From Selaginella tamariscina (Eukaryota; Streptophyta; Lycopodiopsida; Selaginellales; Selaginellaceae), in the NCBI GenBank assembly GCA_003024785.1, contig PUQB01000217.1, positions 96,001 through 160,000 on the forward strand: 64,000 bases of DNA. Reading direction: 5' to 3'. A model generated the notes under the pieces. It was not told the origin of the DNA. It was given only the letters and a program-made list of their open reading frames with translations, and did no database searches. Every line of letters starts with the position of its first letter. Position 1 is the stretch's first letter. Of this stretch, positions 45,685 to 57,454 are shown in pieces. The position numbers were made by a program, and so were the translations under genes.

Positions 45685-47420
45685 TGTCATAGTTTTTACT
45701 ATGACTCACCCTTTACTTTGGACGTTGACTGTTGTTACCTACTGTACTATGTTGATAAGCCCTAGTGTAGAAGAAACAGGCCCGCTTAGTGCACTTGGAT
45801 ATCTAGTATGGTCCGGCCGGGTGTCATTAGGTATTTGCAAGAAACTCTGGCGAAGCTAGCACTTCCATCTAGAAAACTCTTACCTTGGTTTTCGTGTCCC
45901 GGTTGGATTAATGGCTAGTTCCGGTGAGTTCGGCATGTCGGATATGCTTAGAAATACCCCCAGGTTTGACAGGTTAGGGTTTAGGGGTCGATGGATAACT
46001 CACCAAGTATGTTCCCTCTGGGAATGAGATTTCAGTGCTAGCCCACTTATGTAAACAGGAAAACAGGGGGGGGGCCTCTGTCACATAAATAAGGTAGTAT
46101 ATAGGAGTGAGGGTTCCTGGGTTCATGACTGAGCTCGTTACTCTTCTCCCGGTGCAAGCTCTAGCTTGTGTCGTCAAGGCACAACCCTCTGTTGTGCCGC
46201 CCTAACTTCCAGATGCCAGGGGTACGTCCCACCTTCGGGGTAGCTTACCCTTAACGTTGGCGAATCCATGCCTGGGAGGTCTTGTCGGAATGCACGTTCC
46301 AAGAGGCAGAGGTTGAGGCTTGTCTCCAGCCTCCTCCTCCACGTCAAGCTAGGTGTAGCACTCAGCCAAGCAAGGCACATCGTGTCCTTGTCCAACGTGG
46401 GCGTGGGATCTTGTTTGACAGGTTCACTTACCTGGTTCCTGAGGGTTCTAAGGGGTTCTAGAGTTGGCATTTAGGAGCCACTTTGTGGCACTTGGTGCAA
46501 CTCTTGAATCTAAGGGCTATGGCATGATAGCCCACATCGGGAAGGCAGTGTCACATGGAGATGTGACACTGGGCTAAACGTCACATGGTACAACCCTGAG
46601 GCACGCCCTTTGGGGTTATGTCATGGGCTTGTCGCCAAGGGGTTGGTACTCTAGCAAACAGGCATGCTTGTGCTTGCACTAGGGTGCTAAGCCTTGGGCA
46701 TCCGCTCAAGGGAGGTTAGGTCTCATAACTAGGTGTGCTTTGGCACACTTGGCTAGGGGAGTGTTCTCCTTGGAATTCAAGGGTTGAACAACCTAAGCGT
46801 TAGCAGAGCCCTTTCGTGAGGCACTCGCAAGGTCATGTGCTTAGGGTTATCCCAAACCTAGCCTTAGGGAGTTTGCTTAGCAGAACACTCGTGTCCGCCT
46901 ACGGCGCACACTCGTGTCCTCACTAAGTACTAGCCCTAGGTCTAGGGTATAACTTGGCCACTCAAACCCTTAGGGGTTAGTCGTGGTTCAGGGTACCCCT
47001 TGTCGCCCTAAAGGGGTTGTACTCCCGGATGAGGGTGATTCCTCAAGGGGTAAGTGACGATGCCTTAGCTCTGTCAGGGGTATGTGTGGAACACACGTCT
47101 CCTTGATGGGGGTTAGGGCATGAGCCTGTCTAGGTCTTCTAGGGCAAGACCCTAAGTCAACTAGGGTTATCCCTCAAGGGTTTTGGGGGTAGACACTCTA
47201 GGGAGACTTAGGCTAAACCCTAAGTCAACTAGGGTTATCCCTCAAGGGTTCTGGGGGCAGACATTCTAGGGAGACTTAGGCTAAACCCTAAGTCTTTGTC
47301 CACTAACCCTAGGGGTCGTTGGGGTTGTTCTGGGAAACTTAGCGTTGCTCACACAGGGTGATGACGCCGAATGGCCACCTGGCAGCCACGTGTTGGCCCT
47401 TTTGGGTTAAAACTCTGACA
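45685..47420 (+). repeat. 3' LTR of the LARD
   Basis: 1736 bp. It differs from the 5' LTR by scattered one- or few-base indels and some substitutions, with a more divergent patch around 46530-46620. Confidence 0.92.
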
Positions 47421-48773
47421 TTGAAGAAGAAGAGGAGAAGCTGAGCGACACTGAAGAATGGGAGGAAGTTGAAGACGGAGGTGTGATATGCTGCCTTGAG
47501 AATGTCCTTCTGCATCCATGGAAAGGAATTTGTGGTAATTTTTTTTTCAACAAAGCAATTTTAAATCAACATAGGATAAGAGTCCACAACAGGGAGATTG
47601 TGAGTATTTTTATTCATGTAGTGTTTCCTTTAGAGCTTTTCTTTTTTTTAGCTAACTATGCTAAAGAGTGGAGCTGCGCACGGGAGGAGAATGAGACAAC
47701 AATCTTCCTCCAAGCTTTGTAAAAGAATTTATTGATTCAAAAAAAAAAAGATCTTAAAATCTTGATGTAGGACGACGTAAAGAAGCAGTAAATGAGCCTA
47801 TCTAAGGTAATTAGTTAAACCTTGATAATTGACCTTTGACAATCTTTCTCTTTTTGCAACAGCCATTGAAGATTTTCAAAAAGAGAGACAAAAAACAAAC
47901 GGGAGCAGGACGGCGAGCTTTCCAAGAAGAAAGGAAAGGTGGAAACACAAGGGGAGGACAACAAGCAAGACGGAGAAGGGAGGATGATGCAAAGAAGCAG
48001 CAAAAGAGGTTGTTTAAGGTAATTAGTTAAACCTTAACAATTAACCTTTTTGACAATCTTTCTTTTTTTCCAGCATGCTAAGGCTACTCCTAAGAAGAAG
48101 ACAAAAGGGGAGGACAGGGTATTTAGTCAAAAGGTTAACAAGAGACAATGAAAATGTTTTAAATTTTTTTTTCCAGGAGCAATATTAGAAAAGGTGGAAT
48201 TATTAGACTTTACATTTTCGGTCATAGTTAGAAAAGGTGGAATTATTAGACTTTACATTTTCGGTCATAGCTCCAAATAGGTAATTTCAACTTTGACTTT
48301 ATCTTACATTTGAGATTTCTCGCAGCAATGAAGAGTTGTTCATCATAATGCATCTTCAACAATTTCTTCTATACATATTTGTGTCAAAAGGTAAGAATTT
48401 GAAATTTGAAATTTTAAATTTTATGTATTTTTTGTTCTTTATTGGTTAAGATTATGCAAAAATAAGGAAATGGAAGAATCAACCCAATATTTTTAAGAAG
48501 AAGTGTCTACTATTGCCCATTTTTAAAGCATAAGTTTTATTTTTAATTTTAGTCTTTAGTCTTCAAACTTACTATACACAATTCTTTAGATCCTACTGGA
48601 GTTTGGTTTTATTTTCTCTTAGGGTGTACCAAACTTCAATTTTTCATTTAGATTCTATGCATACCACAGGACGACATTAATAAAATCTTCAAGATTGCAC
48701 AGAGTACTTAAAGTATGAGTGGAGGTATTACAACAATGAAAATCCTTTGGTCAAAATCAGTGTAAAAGTACGA

Positions 48774-48956
48774 TTTGACAAAGTAATACTTCTACCTGAG
48801 GTGCAGTCAACCAGGTACATGAAAAAGTTCAACCACGTTTATTATTTCACTCCAGGCAAGGGACATTGTCACTTGAAACATCTAAGGTTTTCGAATCTTA
48901 TTTCAGTGATTCCAGACTGTAAAATTTACTTAGCATTCTCTTCAAACAAATTTAAG
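48774..48956 (+). pseudogene. STRY exon-like copy after the Ulp1-like gene, unit D
   Basis: Third copy of the unit; open over EVQSTRYMKKF...FSSNKFK. The central copies end at about 38735 (+) and lie at 38739-38945 (-). Confidence 0.4.
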
Positions 48957-49031
48957 GTTCATAATATTAGTGTAATAAAATCTATACATTTTTCATTAAA
49001 TAATAATGTTTAATAAGTAATAATTTTATAC

Positions 49032-49227
49032 CTTGACAAATAGAACCTTTGAAATGCTCCAATTTAGCAGACTTCTTTGAGGCTCCTTCCGAAGATCATG
49101 GAGCCAAAGCTTCTCTAAAATCTCCACATATGTTCTCACTGCATTGCAGATGGCATATTCCACATCGGGAATGTAATATTCTCCAAAAGGTAGAGTATCA
49201 TAATCTCCTCTAGTACTTCACTCAGCA
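49032..49227 (-). pseudogene. Inverted UNC13-like exon beta copy, unit D
   Basis: As in A: donor gtataa present, acceptor side deleted, a deletion just before LPFGEYY. Confidence 0.55.
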
Positions 49228-49486
49228 AAGGTTTCATTAAAACGTGCGCGCGTGTGTGTACGCATGTGTGTGTGAGAGAGAGAAAGAGAGAGAACATACA
49301 CGTATATAGTAAGCACGTTGTATCACATATACACATCTTTATATATAATGTATGTATGTGTATCTATACACACACACATACATTATATATATATATATAT
49401 ATATATAAACTGTAAATGCACACCAACAACAGAGAAGGAAAACAATGCCCCAGTCTGAGGTTCCCATTACTTATACTACAAGTAAC

Positions 49487-49679
49487 CAGGGTTTGGCGTT
49501 CCATGTTTTTTCAAGTACCGGGAACACCAAATACTTTAACTGAAAAAACTCTAATCAAAAACATTTTGTGTTTTCTTTAATATTTTCTACATGAATGGTT
49601 TAATTAAATAATATTAAGTTTTTTAATTAAATTATTTTGATGTTCCCAATACTTTGAGAACACGGAACGCCAAACCCTG
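49487..49679. mobile_element. hAT-type MITE, unit D
   Basis: 193 bp with perfect 16-bp terminal inverted repeats cagggtttggcgttcc and the 8-bp target duplication caagtaac (49479-49486, 49680-49687). Same site as the unit A copy. Confidence 0.9.
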
Positions 49680-50340
49680 CAAGTAACCCAACTGTACAAG
49701 AAAATTAAGTATTAGAATTTTAAAATTGGATAATTAAATTAACTACAGTAGTCTAATTATTTTTAAGACTTTATAACTAAACTATTAACTTAAGTATAAT
49801 TAAGAGTAGAATAAGTTTACTCGATCATGCGTGTTCTGGCTGCTGTGATAAGTAAACTAAACAGTGTATCAGTACAAATATGTATACATACAACAATTTA
49901 CATATACACACAGGTGCCTTCTATATGTATTATATACACTCAAAAGTATGTGACATTGGCATTTGAATTGGCATATACTTTTAATTTCAATATAAATTTG
50001 CAAGTTTAAATTATTTTGGAACTGTTTCATTTAAAAAGATCCTGCGGATTTCAGATCTCTTAACAATATCTTAATCAGTTTCAAATATATATTTCTTTTA
50101 ATATTTAACTCCTTCCTACCGCTAAGATATAAATATTTATAAATGTTAACACTCTTAAATCGGGTGTACGCACAAACACTCTGTATGTCAAAGTATTAAA
50201 TTATTATTTATTAAATTAAAAGAACGTATGGGTTTTTAATTATACAAAAACTAAACCATGACATTGATTATCAAAATACTTAAAATTCTTGAGAAATAGA
50301 TAAAAATTGTTTTTTAATAGGGGATTAACTGTTTTTTAAG

Positions 50341-50400
50341 CACAAAATGGAACAACATTTTGGAAAGGAGGCTCAACCTCAAACACCAGCCAGATGAAAA
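50341..50400 (+). pseudogene. ERR1 exon-like copy, unit E
   Basis: As in unit B, donor gtacgt. Confidence 0.45.
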
Positions 50401-51339
50401 GTACGTAATATGTAAACGCGGGCATACACACACAAACACACGCATAGGTGTAAGACTGTCGAGAGGCAGGGTGTGCGTGTGCGTGTGCGTGTGTGAGAGA
50501 GAGAGAGAGAGTATTTTGTTCATACGTGCATATATGTGCATCTCTCCATGTGAACAACGGAACACAGATAAAGAGTATACTCACGCCTGTGCAACTGTGT
50601 CTGTATTATGCAATGCATGTGTAAGTGTATGTGTGTGTGCACATACACCTATAAATAAATAAGTATATAAGATATAATATATGTGTGTGTTTTCAACATT
50701 AGCATGGGTATGAATACAAATATATATACATAGACACACACACCACACACACACACACACACATATATATATGTATGTATGTATGTATATGTATATGTAT
50801 ATGTCTGCATGTATGTATGTATGTATAGAGACACACTTAAAAACACACACGCATGTGACTATAAATATATATACATAGACACACACACATACAGAAGATA
50901 CAACAGTATACATATACACACAGGTGCTTTCTATATGTATTATATACACTCAAGTATGTGAAATATTTGAATTGTTTATGCTTATAAACTTGAATTTAAG
51001 CTTGCAAGTTTATATAAAACGAGCTTCCACGTGTAGCTTCAGATCTTTTAACGATAATCAGTTTCAAGTATTCAAATTATATTTCTTTTAATATTTAGCT
51101 CCTTTCCACCACTATTTGTAAATGCTATCGCTATATTAAAAAAAAAACCTCTTAAATCGCGCTCAAGGTATTAAACTATTATTTATTAAATTAAAAAGCT
51201 AGTAAAAGAACGTACGGGTTTTTAATTATATATTAATCAAACCATGAAATTCCTTATTAAAATACTTCAAGTTCTTGAAAAATTGTTTATTAATAAGGGA
51301 TTAAATAACAATATTATATATTAATCACTGTTTTCTAAG
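50401..51339. repeat. Microsatellite spacer, unit E
   Basis: (TGTGCG)n(GA)n at 50470-50512 and (CA)n/(TA)n/(GTAT)n at 50732-50826, shorter than the matching tract of B. No gene. Confidence 0.6.
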
Positions 51340-51400
51340 CACAAAGATGAAAAATATTTTGGAAAGGAGGCTCGAACTCAAACACCAAGCCAGATGAAAA
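51340..51400 (+). pseudogene. ERR2 exon-like copy, unit E
   Basis: Gamma-related exon with donor gtatgt; ATG frame stops before the donor. Confidence 0.45.
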
Positions 51401-51601
51401 GTATGTAAACACAAGCATATGTAAACACACACACACACATGTGCAAGTATTTGAAACAAAAAATGTGAATCTGCTTATATACTATGTATATGACAAGAGC
51501 TTAACATTATAATCTTCGTAGTAATACCAGGAATGTCTTCTGGCATATTCTTGGGATATTTTGAGACGTTTATTAATATTAAAAGTTATTAAAATTAAAT
51601 G

Positions 51602-51805
51602 TGTAAGGTAATTACCATGGTATATAGAAGTTTCTAGAAGTTACTAGAGATATTTATGGTCTGGCTAAATCCTTCATAGGATAGTACAAATATAGCTAGA
51701 ATATACCTTTTCCTTTGTATATATAAACCTGATCTTGAATACAAAGGATATCTGAGTTTTCTATCTTTTCGTATATTTACTGTGTTGTGTCTCGGGGTTC
51801 TCACA
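51602..51805 (+). repeat. 5' LTR of Ty3-3
   Basis: 204 bp; carries the 5'-type variants cttcata and tcttgaa. Confidence 0.9.
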
Positions 51806-51806
51806 C

Positions 51807-51822
51807 TGGTGGAGAAGTCGGG
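51807..51822 (+). other. Primer-binding site of Ty3-3
   Basis: tggtggagaagtcggg, as in Ty3-2. Confidence 0.6.
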
Positions 51823-51940
51823 ACAATTTGTGAGAGAAGTTTCTTTTGATCTTCTTTTCTTTTATCTCTTTTTAATCTTTCTTCTTTTTTTTTTTCTTCT
51901 TCTTTTCTTTGTTTTCTTTGTTTCCTTTCATACAATTCTT

Positions 51941-52328
51941 ATGGAGCAACAACTTTTGAAACAACTAATTTCGCATCATACACCAGCATGAACAGCTCCT
52001 TCAACACTTGCAAGTTCCAGTTCTAGCTCCTACTCCTCAATCAAACCCACGTGTACGACCTCAACCTTTTCGAGGTGTGCCGGGTGCAGATGTTCACCAT
52101 TGGTTGGCTCATTTCATCAATATTGCCACATATCATGGGTGGACAGCTACACATTGCCTTCGCGAGTTTCCAACTTGTCTTTTAGATGTTGCTCTCCAAT
52201 GGTATAATAGTCGTCCACCACCAACAGGTTTACTCACAGATGAGCAATATTGGTTCACCCTTCAAGCGGAATTTAAATTGACTTTTGGGAAAGCAGAAGA
52301 TTCTGACGATGCGTTTCAACAACTTCGT
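51941..52328 (+). pseudogene. gag: Truncated gag of Ty3-3
   Basis: The frame from 52008 is open through VRPQPF, HWLAHF, REFPTCLLD and SDDAFQQLR to the breakpoint; the ATG-proximal part is shifted by an indel near 51970. Confidence 0.8.
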
Positions 52329-54724
52329 ACGTACTGGATCACATCTTGTCGCATATTCGGCCAGTAAAAGAACGTTGTAAGCTGTCCAAAGTTCTTCGAT
52401 AACCAAAATGTCGTCAAAAAGTGGTGAATCATGATATGCTGCAAGATACCTAGGAACAAAAGTGGTTGGAATTGCCAAACGTAGTGAAGTTGTAACATCT
52501 GTGCCAATAAAATAAACCACACCATCATGTATGCGAAATTGTGCCACAAATGAAGAAAAACGAGAGTTGGATGGTTGAGAAGGATTGGTTAGTGCCAAAC
52601 GAATAGGTTGAATCCAAGCATCTGTTTCCTGAGCCCTTGAACCTCTGTAAGAGATGAATTGTAAGATCCAATTGATTGGCCATAACTGCACAAGGAGCCC
52701 TAGAAAGAGCATCAGCATCCACCATACTATCCCCGGGACGATGTTTGACCTCAAAGTTATACATTTGGAGCCGAAGTGCCCATCTGGCAGATCGTCCAAG
52801 CAACTTCTTGTTCTTCAATAAGGCAGAAACAGCTGCATGATCACACTCCAAAAGCGTATGAGATCCATGGAGATATACATGAAGACGCTCAAAAGCCCAC
52901 ACTGCAGCTAAGCACTCAAGATCTGAAGCACAATAGTTGTTTTCAGGGCCTTGCAATGCCCTATTCACATATGCAATGGGATGTCGAACGGACTCATCAC
53001 ATACCTCAGTTTGCATTAGGACTCCACCAATACCTACGGAAGAAGCATCCGTTCGTAATAAAAAGGACGAGAAAAATCCGGATAATGAAGCACCGGAGGG
53101 GACGTCAAATACTTTCGTAGCTTACAAAAAGAATCTTCACAGTCGTTAGTCCACACAAAAGGAACATCCTCATGCAACAAAGCTCGCAAAGGAGCATTGA
53201 CATCAGCCAAACGAGGTATAAAACGTCCTAAATATGTGACCTTACCAAGAAATCGTCGTAAAGACCGTACATCTGTTGGACGAGGAAATTTTGCCACAGC
53301 CTCCACCTTGGATGGATCCACACGTAACCCCTCACGAGAAACCATGTACCCCAAATACGTAGTTTCAACTGTGCCAAAAACACACTTAGGCTTCTTCAAC
53401 TTGAGCCCATACTCCCGTAAACGATCAAACACACGAGCTACTTCCTTGAGATGATCTTCCCAAGATCCCTGAGTATGAACCAGAATGTCATCCAAGTATT
53501 TTGCAACTGTCTCCAGAAACTCATCATTAAAAACTTCATCCATCATGCGCTGAAATGTGGCAGGAGCAGATACTAAACCAAAAGGCATAACAAGGAACTC
53601 ATATAAACCAAAAGGAGTTCGGAATGCTGTTTTGGGAATGTCTTCGGGAGCCATAGGAATTTGCCAATAACCTGAAGCAAGATCCAATTTAGTAAACCAA
53701 CGACTCTTACCCAATTGATCTAACAAATCCTGTGTCTTCGGCAAGGGATAGCTATCTGGTTCTGTAACAGCATTGACGGGACGGTAATCCATCGTGAACC
53801 GCTTAGATCCATCAGGTTTATCCACCAAATGGGGCTCTGATGCCCATGGACTGAAAGAACGGCGAGCCAGCTTCTTCTCCAGCAACTCTGACACACATTT
53901 TCGTATAATGGCCAATTCTTTTGGAGATCGCCTTCGAACAGCAGCTTTAGAAGGTAAAGCGTCCCCTGTTCGAATGTGGTGTTGTGTTCGAACCTTAGCA
54001 GTGGGGGTGATATCTGTAGAGAAAAGATCTGAATATTTCTTCAATAATTGTTGTACCTGAAACTCTCGCTGAAGAGAAGTTGGTTCAGTTGCCACATGTA
54101 CATTTCCAGAGTTCCTTGACACTGAGGACACCATTGCTGAAACATCTAGCTCATGCATGATGGCACTTGACAAAATTGCTCCACATCGCTTGAGAGGGAG
54201 TTTATCCAAAAGAAAAGGTGAATGACCTGGAAGTATTAACCGTCGAGGCCCAAATTGGCAACTTGCCTTACATGCATCCAACCAAGTACACCCAAGAATA
54301 ATATCAAAAATCTGGTGTGAGAATACATGGAGTTGCAACTCGTTTGCATAAGTCCCAAACTGCAAAGGTACTTGAGCAAGTGTAGACGAAGTAGCTCGAG
54401 TACATCCATCGCCATACAACACATGTAAAGCTTCCTTGCTTGGCACGTTGTCAAAGCACAACGTGTAACCACATTAGCATAAATCGAAGAAATACTAGAA
54501 CCTGTATCAATAAGAATAGTTACAGGGGTACCATGTATGAAACCTTGTAGTGTAAATGGAGATAACCCTTTATGAGGAGTTCGCGAAAGCTTGAGGTGAA
54601 AAAGAAAGAAAAGATGAAGGACTAGGAGATGAAGGAAAAGTGTTAGGTGCCTTCGTACCCAACACACCTACTCGTTTCCCGCCTCCACAGGAGCAACATC
54701 CACAACAGCAACCGGTTGATTCTG
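52329..54724 (-). pseudogene. pol: Inverted protease-RT-RNase H-integrase-N segment of Ty3-3
   Basis: The - strand frame 53034-54461 covers protease end (FDIILGCTWL), complete RT (CPGA region KTAFRTPFGLYEF, VMPFGLVSAPATFQ, KYLDDILVH) and the start of RNase H. A 2-nt loss near 53060 shifts to 52525-53016 (RNase H, HRPGDSMVDADALSR). The integrase zinc start follows at 52230-52550. Breakpoint repeats at 52318-52328 and 54725-54735. Confidence 0.9.
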
Positions 54725-54735
54725 ACGAAGTTGTT

Positions 54736-55661
54736 CATTGTGTCAGACTCAGAACTCCTCACGATCAACTGGTGCTTTAGAGTCTATACAGGTGGAACGG
54801 CCATTTGAACTTGTTGCATGGGATTTAATTGGTCCTTTTCCACCTTCAGCTGCAGGCAACCGATATGTTGTGGTTTTAACAGATTATTTGACACGTTGGG
54901 TGAAGGTTGGAGCTTTACCAGATGCCACGGCCCATAGTGTTGCTGATTTTCTACTCACTCGGGTAATTTTGCGCCATTCATGTCCAGAACGGATTTTATC
55001 AGATAATGGACCTTGCCTTTATTGCTGAAGTTTTAAAGGTTTTGACTTCACGGATGGAATTCAACAATCTTTCACATCTCCCTTTCATCCACAAACAGAT
55101 GGATTAGTCGAGCGTTTGAATCAGACTTTTAAAGGTATGATTTCTAAGTATGTAAATCCTACTCAGAATGATTGGGATTGGTATTTGCGATACTTAAATT
55201 TGCATACAACACTGGCATTCAAAGTTCCATTGGCATGTCTCCATTCAAAGCATTGTATGGGCGAGACCCTCGAATGCCTCCAGAAGTTGGTTTGGCTTCT
55301 CACAAACCTAAGTATGCTGAAGCTCGATATTGGGTGACTTACTTAGATCGAGCTCTTCCTTTATTGCATGCTACCTCAGCAGAACATTTAGGTCGGGCAC
55401 AAGTTCAACAACAGGATTATAATTCTCGTCATCGGCCACCTCCTCAGTTTGCTATTGGTGACCTTGTTTTTGTACATTTTCCGGAACTTCATCAAAAAGG
55501 ACTCACTCTAGGTTTCTTGCGGAAATGGCTCGTCCTTATAAGATTCTTCGTCAAGTTGGCCCTCAAGTTTACCATTGCAAGATGTTGAGTCTCAAGAAGC
55601 ACCTTTGGTTGCTCACGTTTTACGACTGAAGAAGTTTTTCTTACGAGGGGGGATAATGTAA
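54736..55661 (+). pseudogene. pol: Integrase core of Ty3-3
   Basis: AWDLIGPFP near 54817 and ILSDNGP near 54995, then a shift (extra C in ggacctt), HPQTDGLVERLNQTF, and the C-terminal region in further frames. Confidence 0.85.
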
Positions 55662-55858
55662 GGTAATTACCATGGTATATTCTAGAAGTTTCTAGAAGTT
55701 ACTAGAGATATTTATGGTCTGGCTAAATCCTTGATAGGATAGTACAAATATAGCTAGAATATACCTTTCCTTTGTATATATAAACCTGATCATTAAATAC
55801 AAAGGATATCTGAGTTTTCGTTTTTTCGTATTTTACTGTGTGTCTCGGGGTTCTCACA
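55657..55858 (+). repeat. 3' LTR of Ty3-3
   Basis: 202 bp with the 3'-type variants cttgata and tcattaa; preceded by cgaggggggataa. Confidence 0.9.
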
Positions 55859-56819
55859 AATGTTACTTTCAAAATAAGAATTGGGTTTTGGACAACGTGC
55901 TTACTATATACGTGTATACTCTCTCTCTCTCCCTCCACACGCACGCACACGCACACACGCACGCACGCCACATTTTAATGAAACCTTTTGATTTGATGCT
56001 GAGTGAATACCAGAGGAAATGATGACAAGGCTTTCAGCTCTACCTTTTGGGGAATATTACATCCCCGACGTGGAATATGCCATCTGCAATGCATTGAGAA
56101 CATATGTGGAGATTTTAGAGAAGCTTCTATGTGTCAAGGTACAAAATTATTACTTATTAAACATTATTATTTAATGAAAAATGTATAGATTTTATTACTT
56201 ATTAAGCACTAATATTATTTATTAAAATAGAACTAAATAACTTTATTAAATTTATAGTTTAGTTCTAATGTATAAATTTTATTACTTATCATTATATATA
56301 AATTCGTTATAAAAAGTACCACTAATATTTTTAATATTTAATCATGAGTGGACTAAATACTGTTTTTAATTGATTGTAATTTATTAATTATTGTTTTTTT
56401 AAAAACAAGATGAATAATATGAATGCTGTTTTGGAGCAAGACGAGGACTTGGAAAGGAACAATGGACCAAAACCAGATGAAAGGTATGTAATATTACACA
56501 CACATATGCACCGTATATACAATGTGTGTGTATGTAACAAGAAACGTGCTTATATGTTAATACACACACACATATACACCGTATATACGATGTGTGTATA
56601 TGTAACAAGAAATGTGCTTATATATGCTTGAGACTAGCTAATCTTTTAACACTGTGAAGAGATGCAGAGGCCACAAAGCTGAGTTTATTTAAGATTTTAG
56701 AGAAGCATGGAAGCATTAAAAAGGGCTTAAGTGCCAGTTTTGAAGAATTAAAACAGTTTACAGAGCAGAATATGAGTAATGTTATTGGCTCCATTGTCGA
56801 CAACATACAGGTAATCATT

Positions 56820-56827
56820 GTGTGCGT

Positions 56828-56903
<76 letters not shown>

Positions 56904-57069
56904 ACATATATAAATGTAGTAATGTGAGCGGTTCGTATTACACGTGAGTTGCAAGGAATTTTGGAGGCAGATCATGGTCAATTTGAACCGTTGACTACAT
57001 ATCTTGACCAGCATTTGACCATAATGCACGACTATCTTCATCCATCGATTTTTCAGAAAATTATTGAGG

Positions 57070-57106
<37 letters not shown>

Positions 57107-57110
57107 GCAC
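56820..57110 (+). repeat. Complementary microsatellites bracketing exon epsilon, unit E
   Basis: (TG)n then a long (AG)n run at 56820-56900 and (CT)n(CA)n at 57069-57110 flank exon epsilon; the longest pair in the array. Confidence 0.7.
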
Positions 57111-57454
57111 GTACATACACAAACACACACACGAACGAGGTTATAAAATTGTATATATAGTATTTTTTAACTTTTGTAAATACTAAAGAGATTATAATGT
57201 AGGAAATATGTAAAACAGTATTTTTCTGCCTGGAAGAATATGTTCTCAATCGTGATGAGGATCCAAGACCAGTGACTCCGGTATTAAACTTTCCAAATAG
57301 TACCTACACTTTTAATCTATTATATACAGTAATAGTACTCTCTCACACACACACGCACACACGCACGCATGCACAAAGGAAAGTTATTTTCAAATATTAA
57401 ATACGGCCACGCAGAATATGTACAGGCTAATTTCCGGTTTAGTGCTGGACCGCC

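Larger units (their letters stand above)
40048..47420 (+). mobile_element. LARD-like non-coding LTR retrotransposon
   Basis: 7373 bp with long LTRs (1746 and 1736 bp, TG...CA), a perfect plant tRNA-iMet primer site, a polypurine tract and the 5-bp target duplication ttgaa (40043-40047 and 47421-47425). The 3.9-kb interior has no reading frame resembling gag or pol, as expected for a large retrotransposon derivative that depends on a partner's proteins. The orientation is given by the primer site and polypurine tract. Confidence 0.92.
40021..48767 (+). pseudogene. Ulp1/SENP-like (C48) gene split by LARD, unit D
   Basis: u1 is cut after codon 9: 40021-40047 and 47426-47599 add up to exactly the 201 nt of u1 in B and E once the element and one target copy are removed. 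Then u2 47652-about 47718 (donor altered as in A), u4 47863-48018, u5 48074-48118, u6 48177-48281 (43-bp duplication), u7 48326-48390, u8 48451-48529, u9 48590-48767. u4 reads PLKIFKKRDKKQTGAGRR and u5 HAKATPKKKTKGEDR, a strongly basic linker. The catalytic His codon is TAC (Tyr) at 48594-48596. Confidence 0.6.
34457..50193. repeat. Tandem unit D of the ~8-kb array (with LARD insertion)
   Basis: Fourth copy, about 8.4 kb once the LARD at 40048-47420 is removed. It is A-like in its private markers but lacks the Ty3 element of A: the empty site gataatcagtttcaag is intact near 35763-35778. Confidence 0.85.
51602..55858 (+). mobile_element. Ty3/gypsy element Ty3-3 with inverted pol segment
   Basis: 4257 bp. 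Same position, target duplication aatg (51598-51601 and 55859-55862), LTR-specific substitutions and inversion junctions as Ty3-2 of unit B, so it is the same insertion copied by array duplication. It differs from Ty3-2 mainly by small indels. Confidence 0.92.
51531..57280 (+). pseudogene. UNC13/MUN-domain-like gene fragment, unit E (Ty3 in intron)
   Basis: Exons alpha 51531-51567, beta remnant about 55987-56138 (acceptor lost as in B, plus one base lost at gtgaatac), gamma 56410-56483, delta 56660-56810, epsilon 56931-57068 (acceptor lost as in B), zeta 57203-57280. Gamma and delta are the same as in B and fully open; the shared acceptor losses show that B and E descend from one already damaged unit. 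Confidence 0.5.
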
